A stretch of DNA of 64,000 nt from Crambe crambe (GCA_963924555.1 OZ004583.1:1955501-2019500), one strand, 5' to 3'. Positions 33,720 to 46,987 are shown, counted from the stretch's first letter. Numbers and translations are program-made. Notes: generated from the letters alone by a model not told the origin.

Positions 33720-36377
33720 AGTCTATCATCAGCTAGAGCTAGCTAGCTAGCTAGCTAGAGACAGCTGAGTAATATTATGATTTCGAATAATTGGATATTC
33801 AAATACATGCGCATGCGTATTATAGAAAAGATGGCTTCCTAATTGAATTAGTCGAGTGCTGTGCTCCATAGTGTCTCCTTTTTCATCGACTCTTTCGAGG
33901 ATCAACGAGTAGAAAAGATCGTAGTTGGTAGAATTTGGAGTGGATTTGTCCAGAAATCATGGCTGTAGCTTGAGTGGTTCGAGAGATATGGTTGTCTAAG
34001 AAGAAGAATAATAATAATAGCTAATAATAATAATAGAGAAGAAGAAGAATATAGCGATTTACCTGCTTGCCGTATTTCTGAAACGGTAAGCTCCCTGGTC
34101 CTGAAACTTGGTCTGCACATTGTAGTAGGCTCTAGTAGGCTGGATAATCATTCACAGTAGCTTTTGTTAGGTCTAAGTGGGAGAACTAGAATTTCACTTT
34201 AGTATTAGTCTATAGGCGGCGCGCGCGGCCGTCCGAGTCATCCGGATATCCCTACATAGAGAGTGCTACCGCACTCTCTGACAAAAAAGACTAAAACGAG
34301 AAAAAACACGCATAAAGGAATATTCCCTAGCTTATGCTTTCATACTGCTGCTGTTTATTCAGTTCGGTAAATTTCGGCACTGTTTATGATTGGTTATCAC
34401 AGTCAGCATGCACTATTGCAGTGACATATCTCTCACTCATGCATGCACACAGACACTTCTTTCAGCGAATCTACTCTTCAACCTACTCAACCTTCTACTC
34501 CTTTGGTCACACACTTATCTGCAGGTAATGAATACTTTGTACATCCAATTTCAAGAATTAATGCTTCTATGCCACATTCTATTCCACTTAAAAAATAAAC
34601 TGTTCTTCTGAACGAATAACGTTGTCAAATACTGTAAGCAGAGTTAAAAATTACTGCTGGCCATTGGCCGTTTTCCGTGTAAAATTGCCAAATGGCCAAC
34701 CATTTCTCACTTTGGTTGGCCATTTCGGCCAACCAAACTAACTCTGAATATTGACTCATCAGTCAGCTACAGTGCTTTGTAAGATGGTTGTCCACTCTTG
34801 AGCTTTCTGTTCTAAGTACTGTAGAGAGCTGGGAGTTCCTGTTGTGCAAGTGTCTGCCAGCCTTGCAGACGAGCTGAGGTCTAGGCTTCTACGAGCAACA
34901 AACTCTGAAAGTATTATTATAACTTGCAGGAAAATTCAAGTTCTGTACGTGTGTGATTGTGAGCATGCTCAATGAGTGTTATGTAATTACGTAATTATAA
35001 GTGTATATATAAAGCGTTGTGTCTCTGTTTCTCTGTGTCCTTTTCTTGTTGGAGCTGTTTGTCGAGGTCCCAGCCCAACATTCCAACCAACTTGCAAAGC
35101 TTTGTTGCACGGTATATAATTATTTTCCTGCTGGCCGCCCAACTTAGTCATACGGCCAATCAAATCATGAAGTAGTTGGCCACATGGCCAGGGATCGAAT
35201 TGTAAGTGTGAGAGCTCGGTGCTTTTCTAAGTAATGGTAGTGTAAGGCATCATATTTCGACCCGACTATTAACATCGTACCATATCTTCTTCACCGATGA
35301 TCGTCAGAGCCTCAAATAACAACCATAAGGAAAATAATTTCCCCCTCTGTAATGTCATATAAATCATTTCTCTCACAATTGGATAGAAATTTTGAAACAC
35401 TGAATCTACTACATCAACTAAAGCACCATAAATTGACCACCATTACTTATCTTCGACCACCTGTTGAAAATCAAAATCGTCCATCCCATTCTTTTATTAA
35501 AGTTTTGCTCCACTATTATGTCAGGGCCCTTGAAAAGATACTATTTTATGGCATAGAATACATGATCATAACAAATTTTATAAAAATGAACAAAGCTTTC
35601 CTGTCATAAACTGCTTCACAATTTCGGTCGAATTTGCTCCTTGTTATAGCGAGGACTGTATTGGATGGATACGACTAGATTTTGTAAGAATATGAAACAC
35701 AGACCAATGAAGACTGTTTCTGAGAATTATCTGAATCCAACAGAAAGGAGAGCTTCTGCAGCAGTTACCATTCTACCATTAGTTGACAGTTTTCGTAGCT
35801 TTTGAGCAATCTTCCAGAGCCATGGGAGTGGGTAACGCGAGCTAGTAACTTACTTTCATACTACAGCTGATAAATAGTTCTCTTGAAGTCCTGTTTTCTC
35901 TCCATAGCTTGGAAGTTTTTTTCAATACAACCATTTTCTTAGACTCTGTTTACGTTTATTTACTACTGTACACTTTCCGTGTCATTAATACGGTTGATTT
36001 TAGATGTGGTCGAAATTTGATGCCTTACGCTAATACATGTCTGAAAGCATGCATCATCTCACCTCAGGATGTATACTTACACCAAGGTCGGTTGATAATT
36101 ATTTGTAATGAAGTTTCAATTTCACTGTTGTGTTTCCTCACACAAAAGCATTCTCATCAACTAGTGAATCTACTTTTATCTTTGCTATTAGCAACAGCCA
36201 AGACTTCTACATTTGAAATAGTGGGTGTTTCACTGGGGACTCTGTGTTTTTGCTATATATATATCTATAAACACTGTGTCAACAGGAAGAGAGGTGAGCC
36301 AGGCATAACAAAACAGCCTAAATTAATTTTTAATTTTTACTATTACTACTGTTTATTTTGTTTTTGTTGTATTTATA

Positions 36378-36415
<38 letters not shown>

Positions 36416-36780
36416 AATCGAGTGCATTAGCACTCGATGGTGGGTCAAAGGTCATAAGACTGTATAAACTAAAAACTCTTTCTCAGAAGGCTACAATGAA
36501 TTATTACATCACAAAGAAGAGAGGAGAATATTCAAAAACCAAAAAGTCAATCGTTAACATGTCTAAAATTGACTTTTGTTCTAATAAGTATAATAAATAC
36601 AAGATCAATGCCCCGACTTACTGGCTATAGTCATCAAAATTTTGTTTCGGCCATCTATTAGAGTGGCACCTAGAGGCTGATCTTTTGCTATTAGTTTTGA
36701 CTAAGGCTCTACTTCACTACTTGATAATGCACTCGACACTAGCTAGTGACCTAATCGTTTAGCTAGCTAGATGCTCATCC
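33720..36780. other. Non-coding stretch with degenerate elements
   Basis: 34,657-35,203 has loosely paired CTGGCCATTGGCC / GGCCACATGGCCAG ends and may be an old element. A GATGAT microsatellite lies at 36,378-36,416. ATGCGCATGCG at 33,810 resembles an NRF1-type site. A 173-codon frame at 35,909 shows two hydrophobic stretches but ends in the microsatellite and has no family signature. Confidence 0.45.
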
Positions 36781-36784
36781 TATA

Positions 36785-37095
36785 CAGTGGAGTAGGAATA
36801 GGAAATTTATTGGGGGGCAGGAACAATAATAACAGTAATCAGTACATTGAATAATTCTTTGGCATAAATTAAGATTTTTGGTTTCTTCTTTGTGAATATG
36901 GATTAGATAACAGCAAGCAGCAGGAAATAGCTGACATCACACTGCAATGACAGCATTCATGCATGTAGCTAATTGCTTTGTGCTTGGTCCTTGGTGCTAT
37001 ATTTTTACTTTCAATATACATGTACTTTTATTATTGGGGCCTCCATCTATAGTATTGGGGGGGGGGGGGGGGGGGGGGCATTCCTACTCCACTGC
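36785..37095. mobile_element. 311-bp TA-flanked MITE with G-tract
   Basis: TA-CAGTGGAGTAGGAAT at the left and ATTCCTACTCCACTGC-TA at the right. A run of 22 G (37,057-37,078) lies just inside the right end. Same end type (CAGTGG) as the pogo-like MITEs at 9122 and 13,493. Confidence 0.72.
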
Positions 37096-37099
37096 TATA

Positions 37100-37545
37100 G
37101 TCAGTACTAGGCCTTGACAAAAATTGCTTTTTCCCCTACCTATTTTGCTTTGCTTTTATGCTACATATTTTGCTTTCCTATTCACCCATTTTGCTTTCTT
37201 TTTGCATACTGTAATTAAAATGCAGGCACAAATAATTAGTGAACAAGGTTGTATTGCAACATAATAGAGAGTTCCAGGTAGTCTTCCAAAGATGACTGCT
37301 GCTGAGCTGTAAACCACTTTTCCTAATAAAGCCCTCCACACTACATGTGACAGGAAGTAGATCTGGAAGTGGAAGATCTAGATCGTAGAAGTAATTAGCA
37401 GGAAGCAATCCAGAAAGTCAAAGCTCATTCTTGACCCATTTTGCTTTTTTTGACAAAATTGGTAGCCCATTTTGCTTGCAGAATTGCTTTTTTTCTTCTG
37501 GCTGCCCATTTTGCTCAAATTTTGTCGTATAGTCAGGTCACTTCA
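37100..37545. repeat. Dispersed CCCATTTTGCTTT words
   Basis: CCCATTTTGCTT or close variants occur at least five times (about 37,185, 37,436, 37,468 and 37,505, with looser copies from 37,125) on one strand. No constant period was found. Function unknown. Confidence 0.55.
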
Positions 37546-37826
37546 CCATGCCATGCACATGCATGTCATTTATATTGTTGTTGCTGTAAATTTTGATACT
37601 AAATAGCTAATAGACAAAACTGAATAGTTAAACAAATTCTTTAACCAGTGACTGTGTATGTACCTACAAAAGAAAAAGATAAGGTCTATGTAGAACTGGC
37701 TTTGTACTGTATTGTAGCCTCATGTCAAATTAATAATCACTGCATACTCAGTTGAAGTGACGGTCAATACTGCTGCCCTCAATTGGTCAGGAATTGAGAA
37801 AGTTAGCAGTTCTTTATGTTGAAAGA

Positions 37827-37964
37827 GAGCAAAACCTCAATAATTGACCACCACCGATCACCGGACACTACTGTGCAGAGACAAAACAACGGTGGAGGCT
37901 AATCTTGCCTTCTTTGGGTAGGCCTGTGCTGTGCAAAGTGGCATACCGAAAGTTGGGCAGCTGA
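37827..37964 (+). mobile_element. Truncated pogo-like element, left TIR only
   Basis: GAGCAAAACCTCAATAATTG and about 135 bp following match the TIR at 17,091 until GTTGGGCAGCTG, where the P-like element's target duplication begins. The rest of the pogo element is absent on the far side of the P element. Confidence 0.75.
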
Positions 37965-38432
37965 AGCAAATCTTAGACTACGTACACAGGATTGGAAACA
38001 GCTCACGTGCGCCCATAATGCTAATACAAATCGTCGCGGACGATCCATGTTGCTATGCGCGAAGGAAAATTGTATCACCCTAGCAACGGATAAAGCTTTT
38101 TCCTTCTTTCATTGCAAAGGCATAATTCCTGTGTCCTTTTAATGAAGTTTATGTTGTTGAGTGATGCTTGCCATACGGAATGGTGTGCATAACATAAATT
38201 TTTGTCCTGAATCTTTGATGCTTTCTGGCTTTTTCTGTGTTTGGAGGTGTATATTTTTGCTTTCTTTCACACAAAAGGCACTGTTGCATGAGCAATGAAA
38301 TTTTGCTAACTGATAGAGTTAGTGCTGCAGTTTGGAATAGCATCAATCCCATAAGCTGCAGTGACCAAAATTATAGCTAATGTACATGCTAACTTATCCA
38401 CATTAATTTATTACTATACAATAGTTACAGCT

Positions 38433-41323
38433 ATGCCAAGGAGGAAAAAAAGCAAACTGTGTATCAAAAAACATGGAAGTAAGAACATTCTCAAGGTGCC
38501 ATCTATTCCTGTGCCAGTATCTTCAAGTCCTGCTTCTAGTATCAGTGATCTTTCAATCACCCTGGACAGACTTCCATCTAAATGGGTCAGATTGAAAGAG
38601 CCCAACCTCACCTTGGTGAAACTCTCAAAAAGCCCAAATTCCACAGCAGTTTGTTCACTCTTTAGTGTTACCATAATGGAAGATTTCAAATGGTTCCTGG
38701 CTATTAGAGATGTAGAGGTTGATCATGTGAAAATTAAGGCCACTGCCAAATCACCGATACTTATGTCATCACCATTAGATGTGATACATCTTCTGACCCT
38801 ACTGGATGATTGTAAATTTTGTCGAGGACACCCAGACAAACAATTTATAAAATTAATAAATGATCGTAATGGGACCATAATATTATGTAATCCCTCAGGT
38901 AGGTTACAGTTTCTTCATTAGCTGCATGAACATTAATTTCATCAAAATTAATAGGTACATCCATAACAGCATACCAAGATCAAAAGTTGCCTCCCTACAT
39001 GCCAACTATCAGACACAGGTCCTGTGAGCTCATTTTACCAGGAAACTTGCATGGCAAAACTTGCACTGCCTGTGAACACTACAGGAAAGTTCTCCGGGCA
39101 TTAGATAGCCAGGCTAAAAAAATTCTCATCAACAACTCGATCCTAGCAGTCACATCAACTATCGCTACTTAAAAGGTCCTGCCAAAAACAAAAGGATGAA
39201 AGAACTGTATAAAAGAAATAGAGCCACCAAGAAATGCATTGCCAGATTGAAGAAGAAGATTGACAGAATAACAAGAGAATCAGGAGTAGATTTGGACCAG
39301 CATATGACAGGGGATATCATAAGCATTGTCCAAGAGCATCATGATCAAATTATATCAAAACATCCCTGTGGATCATTTCTTTTGGAATCAGCAGCTTCAG
39401 GCTGCAAAAAGGAATCGAAATAGTATGCGTTGGCATCCACTAATCATATGGTGGTGCATCTACCTGCGTCACAAATCTTCTGGGGCATACAATCTCTTAC
39501 GAGAATCTGGTGTTGTTGCACTCCCATCCCAAAGAACTCTCAGGGACTACACCTATTACATCAAAACTACCACAGGTTTTTCTGATGAGGTGGATGAAGA
39601 GCTAATGGAAGCTGCATGTGCGTATGTGTATTTTATATATAGCCGATAATAGGTGCACATAATGATAAGCTAGCAAATTATAATTACGTATAATCATTAT
39701 TATAGCTGCATGTGCCCAAACTTTTGAGGATTGGCAAAAGTGTGTGGTGCTAATTCTGGATGAAATGCACATCAAAGAGGACTTGGTCTATGACAAACAC
39801 ACTGGTGAGCTGGTTGGTTTCACTAACCTTGGCAGCATCAACCAGCATCTTCAAGCATTTGAGAAGCACCAGTTTGGAGCCACTTGCAAATTCCATGCTC
39901 GTGATGATGGTGAGGGGAATCTTCACTAAACTGCAGTTCCCATATGCACAGTTTCCTTGTGCCAGTCTGACAGGAAACTCACTTTACTCACCATTCTGGG
40001 AAGCAGTTAGCCGCATTGAACTTGTTGGCTTGAAGGTACACTGTAGCTATAATTACATATGACATTGCTCATTGCTAATGATATACAATAGGTACTTGTG
40101 TGCACGTTTGATGGAGCGACAGTGAATCGTCGTTTCATTAAACTTCATGACATGGATCAAGTTGATGTCATGTATAAAGTGAAAAATCCCTATGCTGCTG
40201 ATAATAGGGATTTGTTCTTTATATCAGATCCTCCACACTTACTCAAAACCACAAGGAACTGTTGGTCATCAAATAAAAGAACCCTGTGGGTAAATGACCA
40301 TGCTGCAGATTATTATTAGCTATAATTATATTATAATCTCTATGCAGAAAAATGGAAAATCCATATCTTGGACCCATTTGTACAACTTGTATGTAAGGGA
40401 TCAAGGTGATGGAGTGTGTACTAGAATGCTCCCCAAGTTGAAGTACAAACATCTACATCTTACTTCCTTCTCGAAAATGCGAGTAGACGTGGCAGCATAA
40501 GTAATAATTAATTGTATCTATAATTACTGTGTGATGAATAATGATAGGTTCTCAGTGATTCTGTCTCAAAAGCTCTTCTTTTGACTGGGGGAGCAGAGGC
40601 ATCTGAAACTGCAAAATTCGTGGGCATGATGGACAAATTTTTTTGATAGCCTCAATGTAGCCAACTATACAGCAGGAATGTATGCCCGTAAAGCTTTTCA
40701 GTCACCTTATCGAAGTTCAAAGGACTTTCGATTAAAAGTAAGAATAATTATACAAGTTGTACATATTGATTTAGTGCAATATTGCACTCAAAATGAATTT
40801 CTTGTCTATTTGGATGAATGGGAACAAAGTGTCAAGGCAAGAAATGGTTTCAAAAAAGGCCAGAAAAAAAAGATGCTCCTTAGTGCAGAAACTTTGCTTG
40901 GCCTCCGTATTACAGGTATAGCACCCATACATGTAGTCACATTGTACATTATAGCTTGAGTAAATACTTACGGCAGTTATTAATTATATATCTTTAACAG
41001 TTAAATCTTTCATTGAATTTGTACCCTACCTCTTCTCTCTCCATGGAGTGAAGTCGTTCCTTAGTCAGTGACTTTGCCAAGACCCTTTGGAACGTTTTTT
41101 TGGCTGCCAGCGTCAGCGAGGAGGAACACATGAAAATCCAAATGTGAAAGAGTTTTGCAAGAACACGCAAGCCCTCAGAGTTGTGAATTCTTTCTGTAGA
41201 CCACCTACAAATGGAAACTGTAGAAAGAGACCCCAAGAAACTGAAGAGAGTGGGAGTGAAAACATGCAACTGAAAAAACGCCGAAAATTGCGGAGGAAAA
41301 AATTATCCTCAGTCTCAAAGTGA
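38433..41323 (+). pseudogene. P-element (THAP9-like) transposase, multi-exon, frameshifted
   Basis: Starts MPRRKKSKLC at 38,433. There is no clear THAP finger. Recognisable blocks: SHINYRYLKGPAKNKRMKEL and the following coiled coil (39,150-39,300); MRWHPLIIWWCIYLRHKS and LPSQRTLRDYTYYIK (39,430-39,560); the RNase H core with LILDEMHIKEDLVYDKHTGE (39,750), ACTFDGATVNRRF-like FDGATVNRRF (40,110), the GTP-binding insertion DPPHLLKTTRN (40,230), AKFVGMMDKFF (40,610) and CQDPLERFFGCQRQRGG (41,080). So the catalytic Asp (LDEM), Asp (FDGA) and Glu (DPLE) are visible. At least three frameshifts break it: one A lost in an A-run near 39,120, one near 39,375, one near 39,880. GT-AG introns interrupt it (for example 38,900-38,952 and around 40,320-40,356). 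Confidence 0.82.
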
Positions 41324-41380
41324 CATTCATTCAGAAGCTTTATATTATAATAGCTACATACATAATTATTTATGATAATT

Positions 41381-42222
41381 TTATTGAGGGTCTTTTGTAG
41401 CCTTAGTAGCACACAACTTCTTCCTTATGCCCTTGGTTTTCTGCGTTGATTTCTTACTTGCCATTTTATACTTTTCCACCCATGAGCTAGCAAAGGCAAA
41501 GCCTCGTATGGTAATCCAAAGGTCCACTATCATTTCAAATAGCACTTTACTCTCCTCTTCATCCCAATCCTAAGAAATCTCAGACCATCTACATCTGATT
41601 CCACTATTTTTGTACATTCCTTCTTTAATACTTTTCTTGATGTTATCAATGGGCTTTATCAAATGATTTTGAACTTCTTTCTCCATCTCCACCATGAAAC
41701 TATACATGGAGTTTGAAATGTGGACTATAATCCTCCCCTGTCAACCAAGTCTATCCAATCCTCTGATTCTTCATCATCATCATAGTCATTTTCTAACAAA
41801 TCATCAATACAACATATTAATTCTTCTTTTAAAGGGTGAGATGAATGTTTTAATCTCTTATGCAGAGCCCTTGGGATGTATCCTGCTGCATACCGCAATG
41901 CATTACTCTCTTCATAAGTAATTACACGCTCATGATCATGCTGGGAGGTGAAGGAGGGGTGAAGGGTCCATTGCTATACCAGCTTGACCAAAAAATCTTT
42001 CTAGATTTTCCGAAACTCTGTGGTGGTTCTAATTTTATGGTACTGCCCCCACATAATTCGTTGTGTTTTCTCTAAGGGACGAGGGTCAATACAACATTCA
42101 AGTAATTTTATTAGGTGTGCTTCAAAGCAATTCAACATTTCATGGCTTGAAGGATTTGTGCACCACTCAAGAGCTGCTGTAGCAACTTCTCGAGCAGCAA
42201 TATTGTGTGGACGAGAGAACAT
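41381..42222 (-). pseudogene. Second gene of the P-like element, unknown function
   Basis: Minus strand, from ATG at 42,222 (MFSRPHNIAAREVATAALEW) to TAA at 41,381. Blocks in shifting frames: NPSSHEMLNCFEAHLIKLLE, RIMWGQYHKIRTTTEFRK, then YEESNALRYAAGYIPRALHK, an acidic linker (DDDEESEDWIDL), and a C-terminus VDLWITIRGFAFASSWVEKY, KKSTQKTKGIRKKL. At least one in-frame stop (after RWSEIS) and frame changes. The last block looks like the conserved tail of uncharacterised proteins seen with invertebrate transposons. Convergent with the transposase (58 bp apart). It could be an accessory DNA-binding or regulatory protein; that is inference only. Confidence 0.55.
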
Positions 42223-42642
42223 CTTAGTCTTCACAATTTATTGCAAAACTTGGACAATAATTCCACTAGGATCTATAGTTAAAGCAATTAAGCTCAATGA
42301 AGTGGTCATATAAGCTTCAGTATAGTTAATAGCTAGCTAGCTAGGTCTCTAGCACTGTAAATTAGCAGCTTTTATTAGCCAGCTAGCTGATAGAGCTAAC
42401 TAGATCATAGCTAGGTCTCTTAGCACTGGCTAGCCGATAACAACACAATTTTTACCTTGTAAATTAGTTCCTCCTTCAGTTGAGAGAGGATTTTCCCCAG
42501 CCATACAAGCAATAACAAGCCACACACTTAGAGAAACAAACCACTGTAAATAGCTGCAATAATTTGGCGCAACGCGCATGGTCCGCGCGCGAATAATTGT
42601 TTCCAATCCTGTGTACGTAGTCTAATTATCTAAGAGCAAATC

Positions 42643-43170
42643 AAGAGGAAAACCCTTAGCTAACATTAAAAATTTCCATCCTTGATGGCTGCCCAACCAA
42701 GCAGGTAACTACGAACAGAAACAATTTGTTGTATTCAGAACTGTAAAAAACTGACATACAGCACCACCAATCTTTTAATACCCCAGGCCAACCCCAGATA
42801 AAGTCGATATTCTCTCTTGATAGGTACAGATGTGTGTATCACATACGTTTGATACTATTATGTTTCCTGGGAGTAAGATTTTCATCCAATTGAGTAAGAG
42901 TTACACTAAAGATGCTATAGGTTCCTGAATCAGAATGCCCTTATCTCTCTTTTAACTCTATCACAGAAGAGCTACTACCACACTTTATGTCTGTACTCCT
43001 TTTTCATGGGATCGGGAATACCAGTTTTCTCTCTACATTCTATCATTTTTGTGTGGTTCACTAGGACAAGTGACAGCAGATCCTGCCTCCTCTTTCCCTC
43101 CGACTTGTTGGCTGTGGATATATTCATCATGATTTCAGCAATCTTCACCAGTCACCCTCTTTTATTCAAT
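42643..43170. other. Non-coding stretch
   Basis: No gene recognised between the P-like element and the remnant at 43,170. Confidence 0.4.
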
Positions 43171-43510
43171 GAAATCAGAGTCTCTCCATGACTTGCACTA
43201 TCATCAGGAGAACAGTGTGGGAACGAGCAGACATGACCATGCCCTCTACCGAAGCTCTAAAGCTCCACTGGAATCGCTCCCTGTGGTGTTAGAGATGTGG
43301 CATCATGCAACTTCCAACGACATTGATCTTCCAGGTAAGTTAGCTGTTTGAGAAATGTAATTAAGATTCGATTTCTAGCTCACTGACACACATACATTTA
43401 CCTATATAGCTGGAAATGGTTGGATGGAAAAGTCCAAAGTGTCTTAGATGTTCCTGAAAACATGGCAAGAGTTGATAGGAGATAATATAGAGAGTGATGA
43501 AGAACATGAA
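43170..43510 (+). pseudogene. Remnant of a transposon-associated gene
   Basis: One frame reads RTVWERADMTMPSTEALKLH and continues WNRSL; the next frame continues VLEMWHHATSNDIDLP up to a GT donor, and after an intron GNGWMEKSKVS. The pattern resembles a tail found in invertebrate transposon-linked proteins, but I cannot name it. Frame break near 43,285. Confidence 0.35.
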
Positions 43511-43950
43511 CTAAATGAAAGACAGGATGAATGGGTGTGACATTTGCATTTTACAATACTTACATGTGTACGTCCACAAAATTGCTACTGTATATTATAC
43601 AAGCATTACTGCACAGGATCCAGCTAGAATCTGAAGTGTCCACTGCTAGGAACGAAAATTCTAGCAAGAAACACTATGACGTGATGAAACTAGCCATATA
43701 GCTGAATTTTCTGCCTGTTTATAGCTTGCAACAATGTTTACTGTGCAGTAATACTTACCTAGGTTTCATCTTTAGCCAAAAGTGCTCTCCATATTGCTTC
43801 TTCGGCTTCTAAGAGGCAGTTACAGTCCATACAAAACACCCGCACAGTTTCTGTTTTTCGACTACAATTTATGACGTCATCGCTACTACGTGGTACCTAA
43901 TATTAATTACGTGCACTGGCGATTAGACTGAGAAGTGCATTCTTTTCGAA

Positions 43951-46712
43951 ATGTCTCTCAGAGCGGTGCTGGTTGCATTTCTGATCCTATTAGCCAGATA
44001 TGGAGCGTTTTCCTACCCAACTGGACCTCCTACCAGTATCTGTGACAACTCTGCTGGAGTATTTCTGAGGCCTGGGGCGTCTCATGGTTACCCCCAAGCT
44101 GGAAATGGTGGCTTTCTGATACGTACAGACCTTCCACTATCCGAAGGGAATGTTGAAGGGTATAATTATACAGCTGGCAGGCTATATACAGGTAGGTTTA
44201 GTATAATTATCTGTCTTGCTTGGTAGTGAAACATGCAAGTTTAAGTCATTGTAGCTAATAGCTGTATATATGAGGCTTCTAGCTATTACCTTATTGATAA
44301 GCTCATGATAATTATCTCTGCATGCCCCTGTGTCGATTACGTATTGATGGCCTTGAAATCATGGTTCTTCTTCCTTCCCAGTTTTGATCAATGATACCAA
44401 TACTTCATCTATGAATTCTGGCTTCAGAGGATTTGTCATTCAAGCTCAAAGTGTGCCTGGGGGAAATTTGATAGGCGCATTTATGCCGGATGCTGACCAG
44501 TTGCAGAAGTACCTTAACTGTCTCGACAGTATGGGTAATAGAGCAAATGTAAGTGCTAGATAATGGAGACAATTTGATAATCAGATCCATAAGTATCCAA
44601 ATAGATTAGAAGCAGTGCATGGGTGTCGTAGAACAGAGCAGAATGGATTAATACTGGGAGGCTGGAACCCTATTTCCCAAAAGAGATTTCTGAACAGTGC
44701 TAGATTTCAGGATAGCCTTGTAGCTAGCTATTCCCAAGCCTATAGGCCTTGGTGTCTCATTTCAGGTGTTCTGTCTCATTTCAGGTGTCCTCTATCTATT
44801 CCTAAGCCAATTTAGTTATTCATGCTGTAGAGACTTGCAATTATACACTACATGTAAAAACAACAATTTGCAACTCGGATGACCTACGTAAAAATAGCAC
44901 TGTAAAAATAACACAACTTAGCTAGATAACCTAAAAATAGGTCATTTATTTTTACAGTGTTACTGTGTAGGATGCCCATAATAGGTACTGACTGGGCCTT
45001 TATGAAAGTCCTATTAATTCTATTTGACTGCAGTCCACAGTGACTCATAATAATGGAGGGAGACAAAATTTTATGGAGCAGAGAATTCTCTGGCAGGCAC
45101 CACCTGAAATGAATGGAACAGTTGAATTCTGGTAAGTAGCTCAAATCAGGTTAATTGAGGGGACATAGTTTACATACATATGAACTAAATAAACATGAGG
45201 GGGATCAGAATCTACACAAACATTTCTCTCTTCTAAACTTCAGGTATTCTGTTGTTCGACGGATGTCAACATACTATTCCAACTTGCAGGCTTCGTTAGG
45301 GGTACGTATATGTAGCTATTAGAGAACCTCGCATATCTTGAGTGGGCAAGAGTGTGGCAGATATTAGCTATTTAGTTTATTACTGTGCTCAAAAACACAG
45401 CCATTAATTCCATGGCTATCTAACTCAGGAGAATAGGGGAGAGGTGCTACCTCAAACTACAGAACCAACTTCTCCACCACCACCACCAACTACTCCACCA
45501 CCAAGTACTCCACCGCCACCTACAACTGCACCACCATCTGAACCTGTGAGTGATATTGTAGTGGCATCTTGCAACCCTGTCAGAGAATTTGTCTGCCATA
45601 TCCAGTGGTTTGTTTGTTTGTTTGTTTGTTTGTTTGTTTGTTTGTTTGTTTGTTTGTTTGTTTGTTTGCTTGCTGCTTTACACCTAAGGAACTCACTTCA
45701 CACTGAATAATATGAGCATAGCTATAGCTAGTTGACTTGACATTTCTTTGTTGCAAAACAACCCTTGTCCCCTCACATGTTGACAGATATATTTCTGCTT
45801 TAGGTGGTTTTTGAAGTCAGCCGACCTCCTGGTTGTACACATGGGACTGGAAACTGCAAGCGTTCTGTGAGATTTTTTAGGAGTAGTGAAACACATATTA
45901 CCTTCGACTTGGAAGGAGATGAGGCAGGATGGGTGGCTGTGGGTTTCAGCACAACACAAGATATGGTATGTTTCTCTGTTGTTGTTGTTGTTGCTGTTGT
46001 TGTTGTTTTTGTTTTTGTCGTTGACAATAGGTGGGAGGAGGATATGGTTGGTTTCAGTATACCTCTTTCTCTTTTAGTTCTCCACGGATGTGTATGCTTG
46101 TGCCAGGACTGCTGATGGTACGATGGTGTGGGTCTTGGATACATGGAACATTGCTGGATCAAGACAAAATCTAAGGGATGATAATCAAAGTGACATACAA
46201 GCGATTTCAGCTGAATTTATGAACAATCGAATCACATGCAGGTAACTTCATCAGGGTATAAGTATATTAATTTTTTGCCTGAACTTTGAACTTAAAGGCA
46301 GGCATAGCTATTGCTTTCTGCACTGTACGTTTGCATTTTGGTGCAAAGAAAATGTGGCTAGTGCTGAAAATTACTGCCCAAAAAGCAGATTTTTTAGCGT
46401 CTTTTCCTCTCACTATGCAGTTTTAATCGAACTATTGATGGTGAAAACCCTGATCAAGACATTCGCTTGCAAGGAGAGTTGTTTGTGATGGTGGGAACTA
46501 GTAATAATCACCTGACTAATTCAAGCCAACCTCAACTTCCTACTCACATTGGCGGAGGTTTTGCTAATCCCTTTGTTACTGCAAGACCCATGGACATTTC
46601 TTCCCTTGCCAGCACTGGTCCTCCCCTTACTACTAATCGAAGCATGCTTGTTCAAGTTCATGGAATTGTGATATTTTTTGTGCTTTATTTTTGTATCATA
46701 ATTATCATGTAA
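43951..46712 (+). CDS. Reeler gene 1: Reeler + DOMON, membrane-anchored, 432 aa, 8 exons
   Basis: Exons 43951-44191, 44382-44548, 45034-45131, 45244-45301, 45429-45545, 45804-45965, 46078-46241, 46421-46712; phases close to 433 codons with stop. Signal peptide MSLRAVLVAFLILLARYGAF (about 1-21). Reeler domain about 22-188: PTGPPTSICDNSAGVFLRPG, GFRGFVIQAQSVPGGNLIG, STVTHNNGGRQNFMEQRILW. Exon 5 is a Pro/Thr linker (residues 189-227). DOMON about 228-390: FDLEGDEAGWVAVGFSTTQD, DVYACARTADGTMVWVLDTW, then FNRTIDGENPDQDIRLQGEL. A hydrophobic C-terminus (GIVIFFVLYFCIIIIM) is a membrane or GPI-type anchor. Family: ferric-chelate-reductase-1-like proteins, but the cytochrome b561 part is absent, so a redox or ligand-binding surface role is inferred. 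AATAAA at 46,817. Confidence 0.9.
45608..45667 (+). repeat. (GTTT)n microsatellite in intron 5
   Basis: About 15 GTTT units within the intron between the Pro-rich linker exon and the first DOMON exon of Reeler gene 1. Not present in gene 2, which lacks this intron. Confidence 0.95.
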
Positions 46713-46987
46713 TAGTTGGAAGAGACTGATGCTCAGTTTAGTTTCAGCTGCTTAACTCACAACAAATATGTTCGGTTTTATTTAAAATGTATCATTTCAT
46801 GCAGTTTGCAGCTTTAAATAAACGTTTACATAATTATTAAACCCACTCGACATATTAAAAATTCATGTTGTTTAGTTATTATTATAGGTAATTTTCAGGG
46901 GTACCGGGTATCTACAGTTTCAATATACAGATTGATTACAGAAGTGAGCGTGTAGCTACAAATCAATACCATGCAGCTAAGAGAAGA

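Larger units (their letters stand above)
37973..42634 (+). mobile_element. P-element-like transposon, 4.66 kb, TSD AGCAAATC
   Basis: Ends share TTAGACTACGTACACAGGAT as inverted repeats (28 bp pairing to GGAAACA). AGCAAATC flanks at 37,965-37,972 and 42,635-42,642, the 8-bp duplication expected for P elements. The right end has 8 extra bases (ATAATTAG-like) beyond the paired core. The element encodes a decayed P-type transposase on the plus strand and an unrelated second gene on the minus strand, tail to tail. Confidence 0.87.

Noticed and set aside
35909-36430. 173-codon frame with hydrophobic stretches
   Set aside because: Low-complexity, Tyr/Cys-rich, ends in the GAT microsatellite as poly-Asp, no domain signature, no supporting splice signals.
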